The notes beneath the pieces are model-generated. The model made no database searches. It worked only from the letters and a program-made list of their open reading frames with translations, and had not been told where the DNA came from. This document shows positions 1 to 9,664 of a DNA stretch of 64,000 nt, one piece after another. The position numbers and the translations under genes are program-made. Position 1 is the first letter of the stretch; each line of letters opens with the position of its first letter. The DNA is taken from contig NZ_BMNW01000002.1 of assembly GCF_014646755.1 (NCBI RefSeq), positions 62,001-126,000 of the forward strand, in the 5' to 3' direction. This DNA comes from Pseudomonas asuensis (GTDB lineage Bacteria > Pseudomonadota > Gammaproteobacteria > Pseudomonadales > Pseudomonadaceae).

Positions 1-637
1 CAAGATCATTGATGTCGTCGTTGGCCTGCCTCGTCAGCGACAAGCCCAGCGCTTTACCGTAAACCTGATGGTAGCCTTTTTTCCAGCCGTTATTTTGGGC
101 GTTGCCTTCGCTGATGCGATCCATGAGTATCTGTTCAATCCCATAACAGTAGCCATGGCGCTGGTCATTGGCGGCGTAATCATGTTGTGGGCGGAGCGCC
201 GCCAGCACAATACGCACATCGAACAAGTTGATGACATGACTTGGGTCGATGCGCTCAAGATCGGATGCATTCAGTGTCTGGCCATGATTCCTGGCACGTC
301 TCGTTCGGGTTCTACCATTATTGGTGGTCTGCTGATGGGCCTTTCCCGAAAGGCTGCCACTGAATTCTCTTTCTTCCTTGCCATGCCCACCATGGTGGGT
401 GCTGCTGTTTATTCAGGCTATAAGTATCGGGATCTTTTCCAGCCCAGTGACTTACCTGTCTTCATTATCGGCTTTGTTACGTCCTTCATTTTTGCCATGA
501 TCGCGGTGCGAGGTCTCCTGAAGTTCATTGGTAATCACAGCTATGCAATGTTTGCCTGGTATCGGATCGTCTTTGGTTTGTTGATCCTGGCGACCTGGAA
601 GTTCGGCTGGGTAGACTGGACGTCTGCAGTAGCCTGA
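1..637 (+). CDS. uppP: Undecaprenyl-diphosphatase UppP/BacA (3' part)
   Basis: The gene enters from the left edge; the reading frame is open from base 2 and ends with TGA at 635-637, so about 211 residues are visible and the N-terminus is missing. UppP is an integral membrane phosphatase that recycles undecaprenyl pyrophosphate, the lipid carrier of peptidoglycan synthesis, and gives low-level bacitracin resistance. The family's phosphate-binding motif [10 protein letters not shown] is present, followed by the [11 protein letters not shown] segment and several hydrophobic helices. It runs towards mqo (convergent), with a shared terminator between them. Identity is secure; only the start is unseen. 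Confidence 0.95.
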   Translation, partial: KIIDVVVGLPRQRQAQRFTVNLMVAFFPAVILGVAFADAIHEYLFNPITVAMALVIGGVIMLWAERRQHNTHIEQVDDMTWVDALKIGCIQCLAMIPGTSRSGSTIIGGLLMGLSRKAATEFSFFLAMPTMVGAAVYSGYKYRDLFQPSDLPVFIIGFVTSFIFAMIAVRGLLKFIGNHSYAMFAWYRIVFGLLILATWKFGWVDWTSAVA

Positions 638-755
638 GGCTACAAATCGAATGCCATACGGAACAGTCCCGATGGCATTCGATAGTCACTGAGGCGGTAT
701 TCAGGGTAGGGTGGACAATAGTCCAGTGAATACACGCTATCGAACTCTAGTTATT

Positions 756-788
756 TTAAAAGGAAGCGCCAAAGCGCTTCCTTTTTTT
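756..788. terminator. Bidirectional Rho-independent terminator between uppP and mqo
   Basis: A perfect 8-bp stem (GGAAGCGC at 762-769 with GCGCTTCC at 774-781) has a four-base loop, a T-run on its right and TTTTAAAA on its left. It lies between two convergent genes and can serve both. Confidence 0.85.
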
Positions 789-796
789 ATCGATGC

Positions 797-2287
797 TTAT
801 CTAAGTTGCAGGACTTCGTTGCAATGCGAGCGTACGCGGTGAAGCAGCTCGGTATCCTTATCCAGCGAGCCATTGAGCGCTGGGAACATTTTGAGTAACT
901 GAGCCTGCCAGGCTTCACTCTTGTATTGTTCGGGGAAGCAACGCTGGATCAGCGTAAGCATAATCGAGACAGAAGTCGAAGCACCTGGGGACGCGCCTAA
1001 TAAGGCTGCAATCGAGCCGTCTTGTGCTGACACGATTTCCGTTCCGAATTGCAAAGTACCGCCTGTCTTGGTGTCTTTTTTAATGATTTGGACACGTTGA
1101 CCTGCTACTTCCAGGCGCCAGTCATTCTTGTTGACCTCCGGATAAAAGCCTCGCAGCTCTTCAATACGTTGGTCGAACGACTGCATGACCTGACCAATCA
1201 GGTACTTGGTCAATGGCATGTTGTCTCGTGCGACGGCGAGCATGGGGCCCAGGTTGTTGGCTCGAATGGACTTTGGCAGGTCCATGAATGAGCCTTGCTT
1301 CAAGAACTTGGTCGTAAAGCCTGCAAACGGGCCAAACAGCAGGGATTTCTTGCCATCTACGACACGTGTATCCAGGTGCGGTACAGACATAGGTGGGGAG
1401 CCTACGCTTGCCTTGCCATAGACCTTGGCCTGATGCTGGGAGACAACTTCCGGCTTATCACAGCGCAGCCATTGACCACTGACTGGGAAACCACCATATC
1501 CATGGCTTTCGGGTATATCGGATTTTTGTAGGAGGGGTAGGGCTCCACCGCCTGCGCCCAAGAAAACAAATCGGGCTCGCAATGTGCGGGTTGCGCCGGT
1601 TTGTGTGTCTTGTATGGTCAGCCGCCAGCGATTGTCGGGCTCCCGGTGCAGATCGGTCACCTTTTGATTATAGGCAATATGAGTACCCGGCTGCTTGGTC
1701 AGATGATGCAGCAGATTGGTAGTCAAGGCGCCAAAGTTTACATCTGTACCGCTTTCAGTACGCGTTGCTGCAATCTTTTCATTCGTGGTGCGTCCCTTCA
1801 TCATCAGGGGCATCCACTCTTCAAGTTTCGCGCGGTCTTCGGTGTACTCCATTCCAGCAAACAGAGGGTTTGCAGACAACGCCTCAAAACGCTTGCGCAA
1901 GAAGGAAATATCCTTTTCCCCGCGGACGAAGCTCAGGTGTGGAACAGGATTAATAAAGCTTCTAGGTGATTCGAAATGACCTTGTTCGACGAGGTAGGTC
2001 CAAAACTGTTTGGACGTCTCGAACATGATATTGATATCGATCGCCTTGGCGATGTTTACAGCGCCGTCCTTACCTTCCGGCGTGTAGTTCAGCTCGCAAA
2101 GCGCTGCGTGACCTGTGCCGGCGTTATTCCAAGGGTTGGAACTCTCTGCGGCGCCGGAACTGAGTAGCTCTAGAACTTCCACATTCAATGAGGGATCGAG
2201 TTCCTTGAGCATGACAGCAAGCGTCGCACTCATGATGCCGGCTCCCACGAAAACGAGATCCGACTCTCCGCTACCACGTTGGGTCAT
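797..2287 (-). CDS. mqo: Malate:quinone oxidoreductase
   Basis: A 496-residue FAD-dependent peripheral membrane enzyme that oxidises malate to oxaloacetate and passes electrons to the quinone pool, an NAD-independent alternative to malate dehydrogenase in the TCA cycle. An N-terminal dinucleotide-binding motif, [13 protein letters not shown], is visible from about residue 16. The [29 protein letters not shown] region and the C-terminal [13 protein letters not shown] are typical of Mqo. The ATG at 2287 is supported by CAGGAG eight bases upstream. The gene stands alone between the terminator at 756-788 and a long intergenic region. Length is normal for the family. Confidence 0.96.
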   Translation of the reverse strand: MTQRGSGESDLVFVGAGIMSATLAVMLKELDPSLNVEVLELLSSGAAESSNPWNNAGTGHAALCELNYTPEGKDGAVNIAKAIDINIMFETSKQFWTYLVEQGHFESPRSFINPVPHLSFVRGEKDISFLRKRFEALSANPLFAGMEYTEDRAKLEEWMPLMMKGRTTNEKIAATRTESGTDVNFGALTTNLLHHLTKQPGTHIAYNQKVTDLHREPDNRWRLTIQDTQTGATRTLRARFVFLGAGGGALPLLQKSDIPESHGYGGFPVSGQWLRCDKPEVVSQHQAKVYGKASVGSPPMSVPHLDTRVVDGKKSLLFGPFAGFTTKFLKQGSFMDLPKSIRANNLGPMLAVARDNMPLTKYLIGQVMQSFDQRIEELRGFYPEVNKNDWRLEVAGQRVQIIKKDTKTGGTLQFGTEIVSAQDGSIAALLGASPGASTSVSIMLTLIQRCFPEQYKSEAWQAQLLKMFPALNGSLDKDTELLHRVRSHCNEVLQLR

Positions 2288-2834
2288 TAATGGTACTCCT
2301 GAAGCACAAGGTCATTCTTGAATTATAAAAGCCAAGCCCTTTACGACTTGAGCCTGCATTACCTAGTTCAGATACCTCGAGCTCGCGTGCCAGGCGCATC
2401 TGGCTACGACGCGATACAAAGCCACACCATATCCATATGGGGCTTGAGGCATAAAACACAAACGGAAATACGTTATAAACAATCTTAAGCCAGATCGTAA
2501 GCAAACTAACAATACTGACCGTTAATTCTACTAAAGACAGCAAGTGGCGGTTTGTGATGAAAAGAGGAATATCGCTGCAGTCAGTCATCATGACTGCCTG
2601 ATGGAGGGGTCGAGTGAACAACGACTCGATAAGGTGAGCGACGTGGGAAAAGGCATTTTCTCTTTTCAACAGCCGGACAATACCGGAACATGCTTGAATA
2701 TATCCGTTCATGGACGAATCGGAAAAGCATGGCGGATGATACAAGCGCAGAGCTTAGGATTAAACCCAAAAGCGGTGGACTTTCAAGAAATCTCACCGCT
2801 TTTTGTAGCGTTATATACTAAAGGCTACATTTGG
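2288..2834. other. Intergenic region, mqo promoter side
   Basis: About 550 bases without a convincing gene. It must hold the mqo promoter (minus strand) and, near its left-facing end, the terminator at 2768-2804. Open frames here lack ribosome-binding sites and recognisable composition. Confidence 0.5.
2768..2804. terminator. Terminator downstream of the ABC-F gene
   Basis: AAAAGCGGTG (2768-2777) pairs perfectly with CACCGCTTTT (2794-2803) around a 16-base loop. T-runs follow on both strands, so it can end the minus-strand ABC-F transcript. Confidence 0.7.
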
Positions 2835-4424
2835 TTAGACGATTACGCCTTGGCTACGTAGGTAATCATCATAGGTGCCGCTGAAGTCTGTGACACCTGT
2901 TTCGGTTAGTTCAATGATACGCGTGGCAAGTGAAGAGACAAACTCGCGGTCATGGCTAACGAAAATCAGCGTGCCGGGGTAGTTTTCCAGCGCTAGGTTC
3001 AAGGCTTCGATGGATTCCATGTCCAGGTGGTTGGTGGGCTCGTCCATTACCAACACGTTTGGCTTCTGTAAGATCAGTTTGCCAAACAACATGCGCCCTT
3101 GCTCTCCACCGGAGATGACTTTAACTGACTTCTGAATGTCATCATTGGAAAACAGCATCCGGCCTAATGTCCCGCGTACCAGCTGCTCACCGCCCTGTGT
3201 CCACTGGCCCATCCAGTCGAATAGGTTGACATCATCTTCAAAATCTTCGGCATGATCTTGAGCGAAGTAACCGACCTCTGCACTATCGGTCCATTTGATC
3301 TCACCTTTATCAATAGACAGTTCGCCTACCAGACAGCGCAGAAGGGTAGTTTTACCAATCCCGTTCGGCCCGATGATCGCGACACGTTCGCCTGCCTCAA
3401 CCTGCAGGCTCAGACGATTGAATAGCGGCTTGCCGTCATAACCCTTGGCAACGTTTTCTAACGTCACAGCCTGGCGGTGTAATTTCTTGGTCTGATCGAA
3501 GCGAATAAATGGGCTAACCCGGCTGGACGGTTTTACCTCTTCAAGCTGAATCTTGTCGATCTGACGTGCTCGGCTAGTGGCTTGCTTTGCTTTCGATGCG
3601 TTAGCCGAGAAACGGCTGACGAAAGATTGAAGCTCGGCAATCTGAGCCTTTTTCTTTGCGTTATCGGACAGCAGACGCTCACGCGCCTGAGTAGCAGCCG
3701 TCATGTATTCGTCATAGTTACCAGGAAACAGACGTAATTCACCGTAGTCCAGGTCAGCCATATGCGTGCAGACGCTGTTAAGAAAGTGACGGTCGTGAGA
3801 AATAATAATCATGGTGCTATTACGCGCCGTGAGAATACCCTCAAGCCAACGGATGGTATTGATATCCAGGTGGTTTGTAGGTTCGTCCAGCAACAGCACA
3901 TCTGGGTCTGAGAACAGTGCCTGCGCGAGGAGTACACGAAGCTTCCAGCCCGGCGACACTGCGCTCATAAGGCCAAAGTGCTGATCAAGAGGAATACCAA
4001 GCCCAAGCAGGAGCTCGCCCGCGCGTGATTCGGCGGTATAGCCATCCATCTCGGCAAACTGAACTTCAAGCTCGGCAACGGCCATGCCATCGTCTTCCGA
4101 CATTTCCGGCAGCGAATAAATACGGTCGCGTTCGGCTTTAACCTTCCATAATTCAGTGTGCCCCATGATAACCGTATCGATGACAGTGAAGTCCTCATAG
4201 GCAAACTGATCCTGGCGCAGCTTACCCAAACGGGTATTAGGCTCCAGCATCACCTGGCCAGCAGATGGCTCAAGGTCACTACCCAGAATTTTCATGAAGG
4301 TAGATTTGCCGCAGCCATTCGCGCCGATAAGGCCGTAACGGTTCCCGTTGCCAAATTTAACTGAAACGTTTTCAAACAGGGGCTTAGCCCCGAATTGCAT
4401 GGTGATATTTGCAGTGGAGATCAA
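2835..4424 (-). CDS. ybiT: ABC-F family ATPase, YbiT-like
   Basis: A 529-residue soluble protein with two ABC nucleotide-binding domains and no membrane segments, the architecture of ABC-F translation factors that act at the ribosomal E site. Walker A motifs are GANGCGKS (about residues 34-41) and GPNGIGKT (second half). Walker B motifs end in [11 protein letters not shown] and [11 protein letters not shown]. The first signature is degenerate (VSPGWKLRV) and the second is ISGGEQGRM, which fits YbiT rather than Uup or EttA. The linker ([22 protein letters not shown]) is charged and helical. The frame opens with TTG at 4424: an in-frame TAA lies three codons upstream and the next ATG would cut into the first domain. 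Alternative names in this clade are uncertain; the family is certain. Confidence 0.93.
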   Translation of the reverse strand: MISTANITMQFGAKPLFENVSVKFGNGNRYGLIGANGCGKSTFMKILGSDLEPSAGQVMLEPNTRLGKLRQDQFAYEDFTVIDTVIMGHTELWKVKAERDRIYSLPEMSEDDGMAVAELEVQFAEMDGYTAESRAGELLLGLGIPLDQHFGLMSAVSPGWKLRVLLAQALFSDPDVLLLDEPTNHLDINTIRWLEGILTARNSTMIIISHDRHFLNSVCTHMADLDYGELRLFPGNYDEYMTAATQARERLLSDNAKKKAQIAELQSFVSRFSANASKAKQATSRARQIDKIQLEEVKPSSRVSPFIRFDQTKKLHRQAVTLENVAKGYDGKPLFNRLSLQVEAGERVAIIGPNGIGKTTLLRCLVGELSIDKGEIKWTDSAEVGYFAQDHAEDFEDDVNLFDWMGQWTQGGEQLVRGTLGRMLFSNDDIQKSVKVISGGEQGRMLFGKLILQKPNVLVMDEPTNHLDMESIEALNLALENYPGTLIFVSHDREFVSSLATRIIELTETGVTDFSGTYDDYLRSQGVIV

Positions 4425-5007
4425 AGGGTCTTACCTGTAGCGATCTTCAGACTGGCTGAAAAGAAGCAAAGCCACTTCAGGCCATTTGGAGTTTTGCCAA
4501 TTCATTCCAGTCCGATTGTGAAGAGATCCAGCGTGCGTAGGTCGATAGCAGCATCTGAACGCTATGCCCGAGCTGGCCGGCGATGAAAGCGGGACTCGTA
4601 CCCGACATGAGTATATTGTGGCATACGTGTGCCAACAGTTATACGGTGGCCGATGGTGGATACCTAATTCCCTCATTACCGGTATCTGCCAGTAATAAAG
4701 GATGGATATCTGCTTGTATAAGCATGGTTCTTTGAAGATAGGAATATACAGAAGATCAGCTTTATCCTGCCAGCACCTTCCTTTCTATACTCGACAGGCT
4801 ACTTCGTGTAGAGCGAGGCGTGCAGTGCTCAGTTGTTTGGGTACTTTGCCTGTCCTGCTCCGCCAGGCAAGCTCATTCAGTACAACGATTTGCCTATGGG
4901 CCTGCCGTTAGCTATCAAGCAGGCTGCGCTTTTGCTTTTATCTCAGTAATTCTTTCGTTTTCTTCTACGCTTCTAGCATCAGTTACTCAAAGCTTGGAGG
5001 CTTGAGT
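4425..5007. other. Intergenic region upstream of the ABC-F gene
   Basis: About 580 bases between divergent genes. It should contain promoters for the ABC-F gene (minus) and the 5008-5463 gene (plus). I see no supported gene, repeat or strong palindrome. Confidence 0.45.
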
Positions 5008-5463
5008 GTGGAGAAGTATCTTGAACTGAGTCGTTTGCTCACAGACTCTAACGATAGAGCGGACGCCTATTGGGCTGAGCTAAGGACTCGGCTTGAACAG
5101 CTGCCCGAGCGCTTTACCGCATTTCTCGGGCTTGATCCTGATGAGCGGATCAACCTCGGGGGCGGCTACAATAAACGCGTTAGCGGGCAGGTAGTAGGCA
5201 CTGCCAACAGCACTGTCCTATATGACTTGGAAGTGATTATTCATGATCAGCACAGTAACTCTACGCATTTCATTGTGCAGCTTGCATTTTATCTGGACAA
5301 CGGGATTTACCGTCTTAAAGAACGGAACGGAGAATTCAAGGTTGATCTAAGCCCACTGGAGGATTCTACTGAGTTTTGGGATAGGGCTTGTAAAAGAATC
5401 TTTGAGCAGATATTGAGGCTAACCGAAGCGAGAGCTCAGCCACTAGTGCAAGTCGCCCGCTGA
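5008..5463 (+). CDS. Hypothetical cytoplasmic protein, 151 aa
   Basis: Not recognised. The predicted protein is about 151 residues, soluble and acidic, with no signal peptide or membrane segment. The N-terminal third looks helical (YLELSRLLTDSNDRADAYW). A central part of alternating hydrophobic residues (VSGQVVGTANSTVLYDLEVII) suggests a beta-rich domain, and the C-terminus is helical. The GTG at 5008 is preferred over the TTG at 5002 because GGAGG at 4996-5000 is seven bases from the GTG and only one from the TTG. Codon use looks like a real gene. It opens a run of small unrecognised genes that extends to 8.1 kb. Confidence 0.7.
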   Translation: MEKYLELSRLLTDSNDRADAYWAELRTRLEQLPERFTAFLGLDPDERINLGGGYNKRVSGQVVGTANSTVLYDLEVIIHDQHSNSTHFIVQLAFYLDNGIYRLKERNGEFKVDLSPLEDSTEFWDRACKRIFEQILRLTEARAQPLVQVAR

Positions 5464-5587
5464 TGTTGCACCTTGTACCTCATTTGGCACATTGGTTACT
5501 TTGGATCAAGAGGTTTCACAGCCTAAATGATCGCCTGTTGGTGCTGTCTTAGAGTTGAGGCCATTTAAGGTCTCAGCCGAGGTGCAT

Positions 5588-5734
5588 ATGAAGACTGATC
5601 AAAATGAATCATGGCAAATGCAAGGTTCTGACCCGCTAGGCCCAGGAGATGAAGTAGGCGCAAACGATGATGAAATGGCGCCACTGGATCCTGATCAAGC
5701 ACCGGATGAGTCTGATGAAGAAGGCGGTATTTAA
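5588..5734 (+). CDS. Small acidic protein, 48 aa
   Basis: ATG at 5588 preceded by GAGGTG starts a 48-residue frame ending in TAA. The product is very acidic, rich in Asp, Glu, Pro and Gly, and has no hydrophobic segment, so it is probably disordered (for example DEVGANDDEMAPLDPDQAP). A strong terminator hairpin begins about 15 bases after the stop, which supports a real transcript. Function unknown; such proteins are sometimes stress-related, but nothing in the sequence shows that here. Confidence 0.6.
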   Translation: MKTDQNESWQMQGSDPLGPGDEVGANDDEMAPLDPDQAPDESDEEGGI

Positions 5735-5748
5735 CTGAGAGCTAGTTT

Positions 5749-5781
5749 AACCCAAGCCCTGTTAAGGTCAGGGTTTGGGTT
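5749..5781 (+). terminator. Terminator after the acidic 48-aa gene
   Basis: AACCCAAGCCCTG pairs with CAGGGTTTGGGTT with one mismatch around a short loop (TTAAGGT). The T-run is weak but the stem is long and stable. Confidence 0.65.
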
Positions 5782-5884
5782 ATTAGATCAGTGGTCAAAC
5801 AGAGCGCGTAATATTTAATGTGAATCTCATCACGCCGTGATATCTCTGCGCAACAGCAATTGCTGTTCCTGCAGAGGCACCATC

Positions 5885-6088
5885 ATGGTCAGGTCAGGGA
5901 GCGGGTTCCTTGTAAGACAAGGAGCAACGCTGGCAATAATTGCGGCTGTGCTTTTGCTTTCGGTCGGTATTGTTGGCTGGTTATATGAGTATTTGTCATT
6001 AGCCATGATGTGCATGCCGGTGGCACTGGGGACAGGAATCTTGGCATTTTTAGGTTTAGCCACGATTATTCATACTCTTTTGGATTGA
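5885..6088 (+). CDS. Small membrane protein, 67 aa
   Basis: Not recognised. Residues about 14-33 (TLAIIAAVLLLSVGIVGWLY) and 38-63 form two hydrophobic helices, so an inner-membrane hairpin protein is likely. The ATG at 5885 has CAGAGG seven bases upstream; an earlier in-frame ATG at 5837 has no such site and would add a cysteine-rich, atypical N-terminus. A terminator-like hairpin follows within 15 bases. The product resembles the many small hydrophobic proteins of unknown function found in pseudomonads. Confidence 0.6.
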   Translation: MVRSGSGFLVRQGATLAIIAAVLLLSVGIVGWLYEYLSLAMMCMPVALGTGILAFLGLATIIHTLLD

Positions 6089-6101
6089 TCTGAGTATCTG
6101 G

Positions 6102-6130
6102 AAGGCTCGGCAATGCTGTCGGGCTTTTTT
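6102..6130 (+). terminator. Terminator after the 67-aa membrane protein gene
   Basis: AAGGCTCGGCA can pair with TGTCGGGCTT (one bulge and wobble pairs), followed by a run of T at 6125-6130. Confidence 0.6.
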
Positions 6131-6790
6131 ATGGGTTTAGATAAAATACCATAGATATCAAAATGATATCATTGTCTCATTCCTTTGTGCTGTGAGCATT
6201 GATATTCATGGATGAAAACGACAAAAATTTGAATGGATATGGTTCGAAATAACCCAGAAATTACTTTTTCAGGGTCAGAGCATTCAAAAGAGATTGCTTG
6301 GCAGAATTGGATATTCTCCCAGCGGCTTGCTCCAATCACTGGACTTCTTTAGCAAGCGCTATAAGCAATAGTGCTAAAGAGGGTGTAGATGCTGAACGGA
6401 TAGAGATCAATCTTCCAACTAAATCACCGAGATAAACTGAGTGAGCTGAACGTTAACTCGGTCTATTTGTTTTACCTGTTGGGCTGGTTCAGCTCTGTTG
6501 CCAATGCTCTTGCTGCGTAGCGCATTATTTCAACATGCTTACCTTATAAAGCTGCTACATACCTGAAGAGTTTTGTGCCGTAAGACATTTCCTTGCTACC
6601 TACTAGGAATAGCATTACCACTCCGGTTCGCGATGGGGAGTCAAACCAGGTCGTTCTCGGCAACCAGAAATCCTGAAATTAGTACTGAGTATCGGGTTGT
6701 GGTTCCGATCACAAAAATTTTGCGTATTCTTACCGGTTTTTAACATCGTAGTTCGCTCTGTGCTGCATAAGCTGGAGCGGCTGAGCACAT
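6131..6790. other. AT-rich intergenic region with one unexplained hairpin
   Basis: About 660 bases with no supported gene. An 8-bp perfect inverted repeat (CTTTAGCA 6347-6354 / TGCTAAAG 6372-6379) lies in it. Short frames, such as a 37-codon one from 6239, have no ribosome-binding site. Confidence 0.4.
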
Positions 6791-6979
6791 ATGGGAAAGT
6801 GGATAAACCTGAAACGCAATCTCCAGATAGAGGGGTGGGCGTTTCTATTGGCGTTTGGCTGTATTTTTTTTGGCTTCAGACACAGCTATTGGTTGTGGAT
6901 GCTAGCCCCCTTATGCCTTGGACTCGGCATCGATTGGCATAAACTGATGCCTGATGAGGATCCTGAAGAATTGCCGTAG
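6791..6979 (+). CDS. Small membrane protein, 62 aa
   Basis: Not recognised. The 62-residue product starts with a basic segment (MGKWINLKRNLQIEG), has a hydrophobic region rich in Trp and Phe from about residue 16 to 47 that could cross the membrane twice, and ends in an acidic tail (MPDEDPEELP). This positive-hydrophobic-acidic layout is more protein-like than random sequence. GGAG at 6774-6777 is somewhat far from the ATG, so the start is moderately supported. No neighbour suggests a role. Confidence 0.5.
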   Translation: MGKWINLKRNLQIEGWAFLLAFGCIFFGFRHSYWLWMLAPLCLGLGIDWHKLMPDEDPEELP

Positions 6980-7123
6980 ACGTAGGCAGTCTGGCCCTGT
7001 CGCGATCAGTCTTTGCTGATGCGGCTTTCATTTTTGACATTATTCTTAATGTTAACTGGTCGTGACTGATTCAAAAGTTTTGAGTTGGTGTTTTATCAAT
7101 GGAGCGGTTTAGCCGGGGTAGGC

Positions 7124-7468
7124 ATGAAGCGTGTAGTAATAGTAATTAGCTTTGCTTTGACAGGGTGCGTGGGTGTAAGCGATATTGAAAAGGTGCAGCC
7201 CTCTTTGGCAGGAAGATCGAATAAAGATCCAGATACTTTTATTGAGTGCCTGATAACAGACCTTTCCGTCAATCAATCAAAGGTCATCATTGAAAGGAAG
7301 GGTAGCAGTATCAAGGCCTTATTCCCTCAAGGATTAGCCTCGCAAGCACCGGCATTGGTTATTGCCAATAAAACCTCACATGGAACTAAAGTTGTCCTGC
7401 GAGACGGTAGGGCGAATAACCCCTTTTCCTTTGCAGGAATCAGAAGTAACGTTTCTGGCTGTTTATAA
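7124..7468 (+). CDS. Putative small lipoprotein, 114 aa
   Basis: Not recognised. Starting at the ATG at 7124 (GGGGTAGG just upstream), the protein begins MKRVVIVISFALTGC, a short signal peptide ending in an L-T-G-C lipobox, so Cys15 should be lipidated. The mature part is about 100 residues, soluble, with one Cys in the middle (about residue 42) and one two residues from the end that might pair. A longer frame from 7085 would bury the signal peptide and is rejected. A terminator hairpin lies 23 bases downstream. Probably exported and membrane-anchored; function unknown. Confidence 0.65.
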   Translation: MKRVVIVISFALTGCVGVSDIEKVQPSLAGRSNKDPDTFIECLITDLSVNQSKVIIERKGSSIKALFPQGLASQAPALVIANKTSHGTKVVLRDGRANNPFSFAGIRSNVSGCL

Positions 7469-7490
7469 CTAATGTGTATTTAGCTTGCTA

Positions 7491-7530
7491 AAACAAAGCC
7501 CCGCAATAAGTGGAGCTTTGTTTGGCTTTT
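7491..7530. terminator. Terminator between two convergent small genes
   Basis: AAACAAAGCCCC (7491-7502) pairs with GGAGCTTTGTTT (7512-7523) with a single mismatch, and T-rich sequence follows. It sits between the lipoprotein gene (plus) and the 72-aa membrane protein gene (minus). Confidence 0.7.
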
Positions 7531-7534
7531 AGCT

Positions 7535-7753
7535 TTACCGGCGATACGAAACGTCAAATCCTGCCTTTGTGTTTAGGGGCATGCCAATACTGCTCTGATC
7601 ATTGACTTTAGCCACTAATGACATGTTGGACGATGGCCTACACTGCTCAAGACAGGTATCTCCATCATATGCCCACCAGACGGTCACACTAAACACCGCA
7701 AGAAAAAGCCAGCTTGGCAAGTTAAAGTTTTTTATTTTTAACGACTCGTTCAT
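7535..7753 (-). CDS. Small membrane-anchored protein, 72 aa
   Basis: Not recognised. From the ATG at 7753 (GGAG about nine bases upstream) the frame gives 72 residues: a short polar N-terminus, one transmembrane helix (LPSWLFLAVFSVTVWWAY, about residues 12-29), and a 40-residue tail with two cysteines in DTCLEQC. The tail is probably periplasmic and its cysteines could form a disulfide. A start at 7768 is possible but less well supported. It converges on the lipoprotein gene. Confidence 0.5.
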   Translation of the reverse strand: MNESLKIKNFNLPSWLFLAVFSVTVWWAYDGDTCLEQCRPSSNMSLVAKVNDQSSIGMPLNTKAGFDVSYRR

Positions 7754-7982
7754 AACGCTTCGCTCCATGAATACGCTAAGGATGATGGCATTTTGGTGCC
7801 GCTGCCTTTTTACTCTTTGCTTCGAAGGTTGGCTAGTGCTGTTTGAAAATTTAGTGCTAATTTTCGAACTATGTGGAGCAGGCTAAATTAATTGCGTAGC
7901 TAACTTCTCATTTTTTTGCGTTTGAGGATATGCAGAAACGATAGCGCTTTAAGTCCGACCAATTCCTGAGTGTTAACTAGTC

Positions 7983-8096
7983 TTAACGTGAGACTAGGTC
8001 AGCTAAACCTAGTATGAAAATAACCCCTGCATAAACGAGCAATGCATAAGCAAAGCTTGTCCAGATGAGTCGGCGGCGAAGTTGTATACGGGTCAT
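7983..8096 (-). CDS. Very small membrane protein, 37 aa
   Basis: A 37-residue frame with ATG at 8096 and AAGGAA six bases upstream, ending in TAA at 7983-7985. The N-terminus is basic (MTRIQLRRRLIW) and is followed by one hydrophobic helix (about residues 14-32), the usual form of single-span small membrane proteins oriented with the N-terminus inside. The good ribosome-binding site and positive-inside charge pattern support translation. No homologue is recalled. Confidence 0.5.
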   Translation of the reverse strand: MTRIQLRRRLIWTSFAYALLVYAGVIFILGLADLVSR

Positions 8097-8332
8097 AAAG
8101 CATTCCTTGCTGAGTAAACTTAGGTATAACGACAACCTGGCTCAGCTCATTGAGAAAACAAGGTGTTGAGCTTGATCTGCCAGCTATGACCATCGAAATT
8201 TAAAAGCGCTGCACACAGAAGGAAAAAAATTAACCGAAAAGGTGAATGCCATATCATTCATCTTTGAGAGCGAAAGGTTTTGCCTTGGTCGCAAGAGGTG
8301 TGTTGCTAGATGTGCTTTGAGCGCTATAAGGT

Positions 8333-8358
8333 CAAAAAGAAAGGCGCCGAAGCGCCTT
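8333..8358 (-). terminator. Terminator of ssb
   Basis: The stem AAGGCGC (8341-8347) / GCGCCTT (8352-8358) has a TTCG tetraloop on the minus strand and a T-run follows. The stem begins inside the ssb stop codon. Confidence 0.85.
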
Positions 8359-8837
8359 TAGAAGGGGATGTCATCGTCAAAACTATCGTAGTCTGGAGCT
8401 GGCTGAGTTGAGGGCTGTGGTTGCGCAGACTTGCGGTTTTGCCCAGATGGCTGCCGGTTTGTCTGAGGACTGCCACTGTGTTCATTATCAGTTCGTCCAC
8501 CAAGTAGTTGCATGGTACCGCTAACGTCGACTATGACTTCGGTGGTGTAACGATCCTGTCCATCCTGGCCTTGCCATTTGCGCGTACGTAACGTGCCCTC
8601 TACATAAACCTGTGATCCCTTGCGCAGGTATTCGGCCGCGATTTCAGCCAGCCTGCCAAAGAAGACAACGCGATGCCATTCAGTTCGCTCTTGTTGCTGA
8701 CCGCTCTGCTTGTCTTTCCAGCTTTCGCTGGTTGCAAGTGTAATGTTGGTAATAGGATTGCCATTAGGTGTGTAACGAATCTCAGGATCAGCGCCTACGT
8801 TGCCTACGAGAATTACTTTATTAATGCCTCTAGCCAT
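8358..8837 (-). CDS. ssb: Single-stranded DNA-binding protein
   Basis: A 159-residue SSB. The N-terminal OB fold (about residues 1-110) begins [18 protein letters not shown], and the [14 protein letters not shown] strand is typical. A Gln/Pro/Ser-rich disordered linker follows. The protein ends in the acidic tip DDDIPF that docks replication and repair partners. It protects single-stranded DNA in replication, recombination and repair as a homotetramer. GAGG lies five bases before the ATG. In many pseudomonads ssb is next to uvrA and an MFS gene; uvrA is not in this window. Confidence 0.97.
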   Translation of the reverse strand: MARGINKVILVGNVGADPEIRYTPNGNPITNITLATSESWKDKQSGQQQERTEWHRVVFFGRLAEIAAEYLRKGSQVYVEGTLRTRKWQGQDGQDRYTTEVIVDVSGTMQLLGGRTDNEHSGSPQTNRQPSGQNRKSAQPQPSTQPAPDYDSFDDDIPF

Positions 8838-9664
8838 TCAAAGCCTCACAGTCAGCACTCAGGCTGCAGTTTCTTGATCACAACGGGTCAGATATTTTTG
8901 TATAGCAGTTATTTTTAGCCTGTGCATTAATGTATGTCGCTGTTTAATGGTGGATCTTTTAAATAAACCTTAATGCATTAGTCGTAATGCTGGCTTTGGT
9001 CATAGCCTTAAGGTGATGAAGAGCCTTAATAAGACAACTCCTATGCTCTTCATATATGGGGATTGGGTAAGAAAAAACAATAATGACAATCCACTATAAA
9101 TGACCATTTGTCGCCTTGAGATTTACAGTGGGGGAGGGCTGGTAGAACTGAAGTGATGACGGCTTAAGTAAAATTGGTTCGGATAAAATCTAAATAACAT
9201 TCGATAGAGTTTATTTGTCGCATTCAGAAACGGGTCGAGCTGAACGGCATCTATCCCAATAAGCTATGTGGCTACACAGTATGATTTCAGCTCCTGCCCC
9301 TGAAGGTGTTTTGCGATTCTGTGCTTGGAACTGATCGTTAGGCTGGAAAGCATTATAAGAACATGCTCCTCATCACTTTAGGGCCCTGCAAGATTGTTGG
9401 GCATAGCACGGCCTTCATAGACAAAATGGCGGGATTATATATTGCTGGCCATAGGGCACTATGCGATGCTTGTATAAAGGGTTCTTTTAATTGATTGGCT
9501 TATCTCTGCTAAAAGCGCCATTAATTTGGATTATATAATTTTAGAGTCATTAAGTTGACATAAGGTCAGTGGCTTTTCTTTTTCATCCGCTTGGAATTTT
9601 TCTATAAGGCACCAAGCATGTTTTATGAAATCATTCATTAATTGATTTTCTTTGTATTGATTTT
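8838..9664. other. Long AT-rich intergenic region
   Basis: About 830 bases with no frame that has a ribosome-binding site and plausible composition. It holds the ssb promoter at its left end. No LexA-type palindrome is evident near ssb. No repeat seen. Confidence 0.45.

Noticed and set aside
2271-2744. Open frame of 157 codons upstream of and overlapping mqo
   Set aside because: Overlaps the mqo start in the same direction, odd composition, no ribosome-binding site.
2544-2861. Plus-strand open frame of 105 codons between mqo and the ABC-F gene
   Set aside because: Covers the terminator and the end of the ABC-F gene; no motif and no ribosome-binding site.
6239-6352. 37-codon frame in the 6.1-6.8 kb gap
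   Set aside because: No ribosome-binding site and it ends inside the inverted repeat; nothing supports translation.
6697-6942. Plus-strand open frame of 81 codons overlapping the 62-aa membrane protein
   Set aside because: The overlapping frame from 6791 has a better charge and hydrophobicity layout; both are unlikely to be real.
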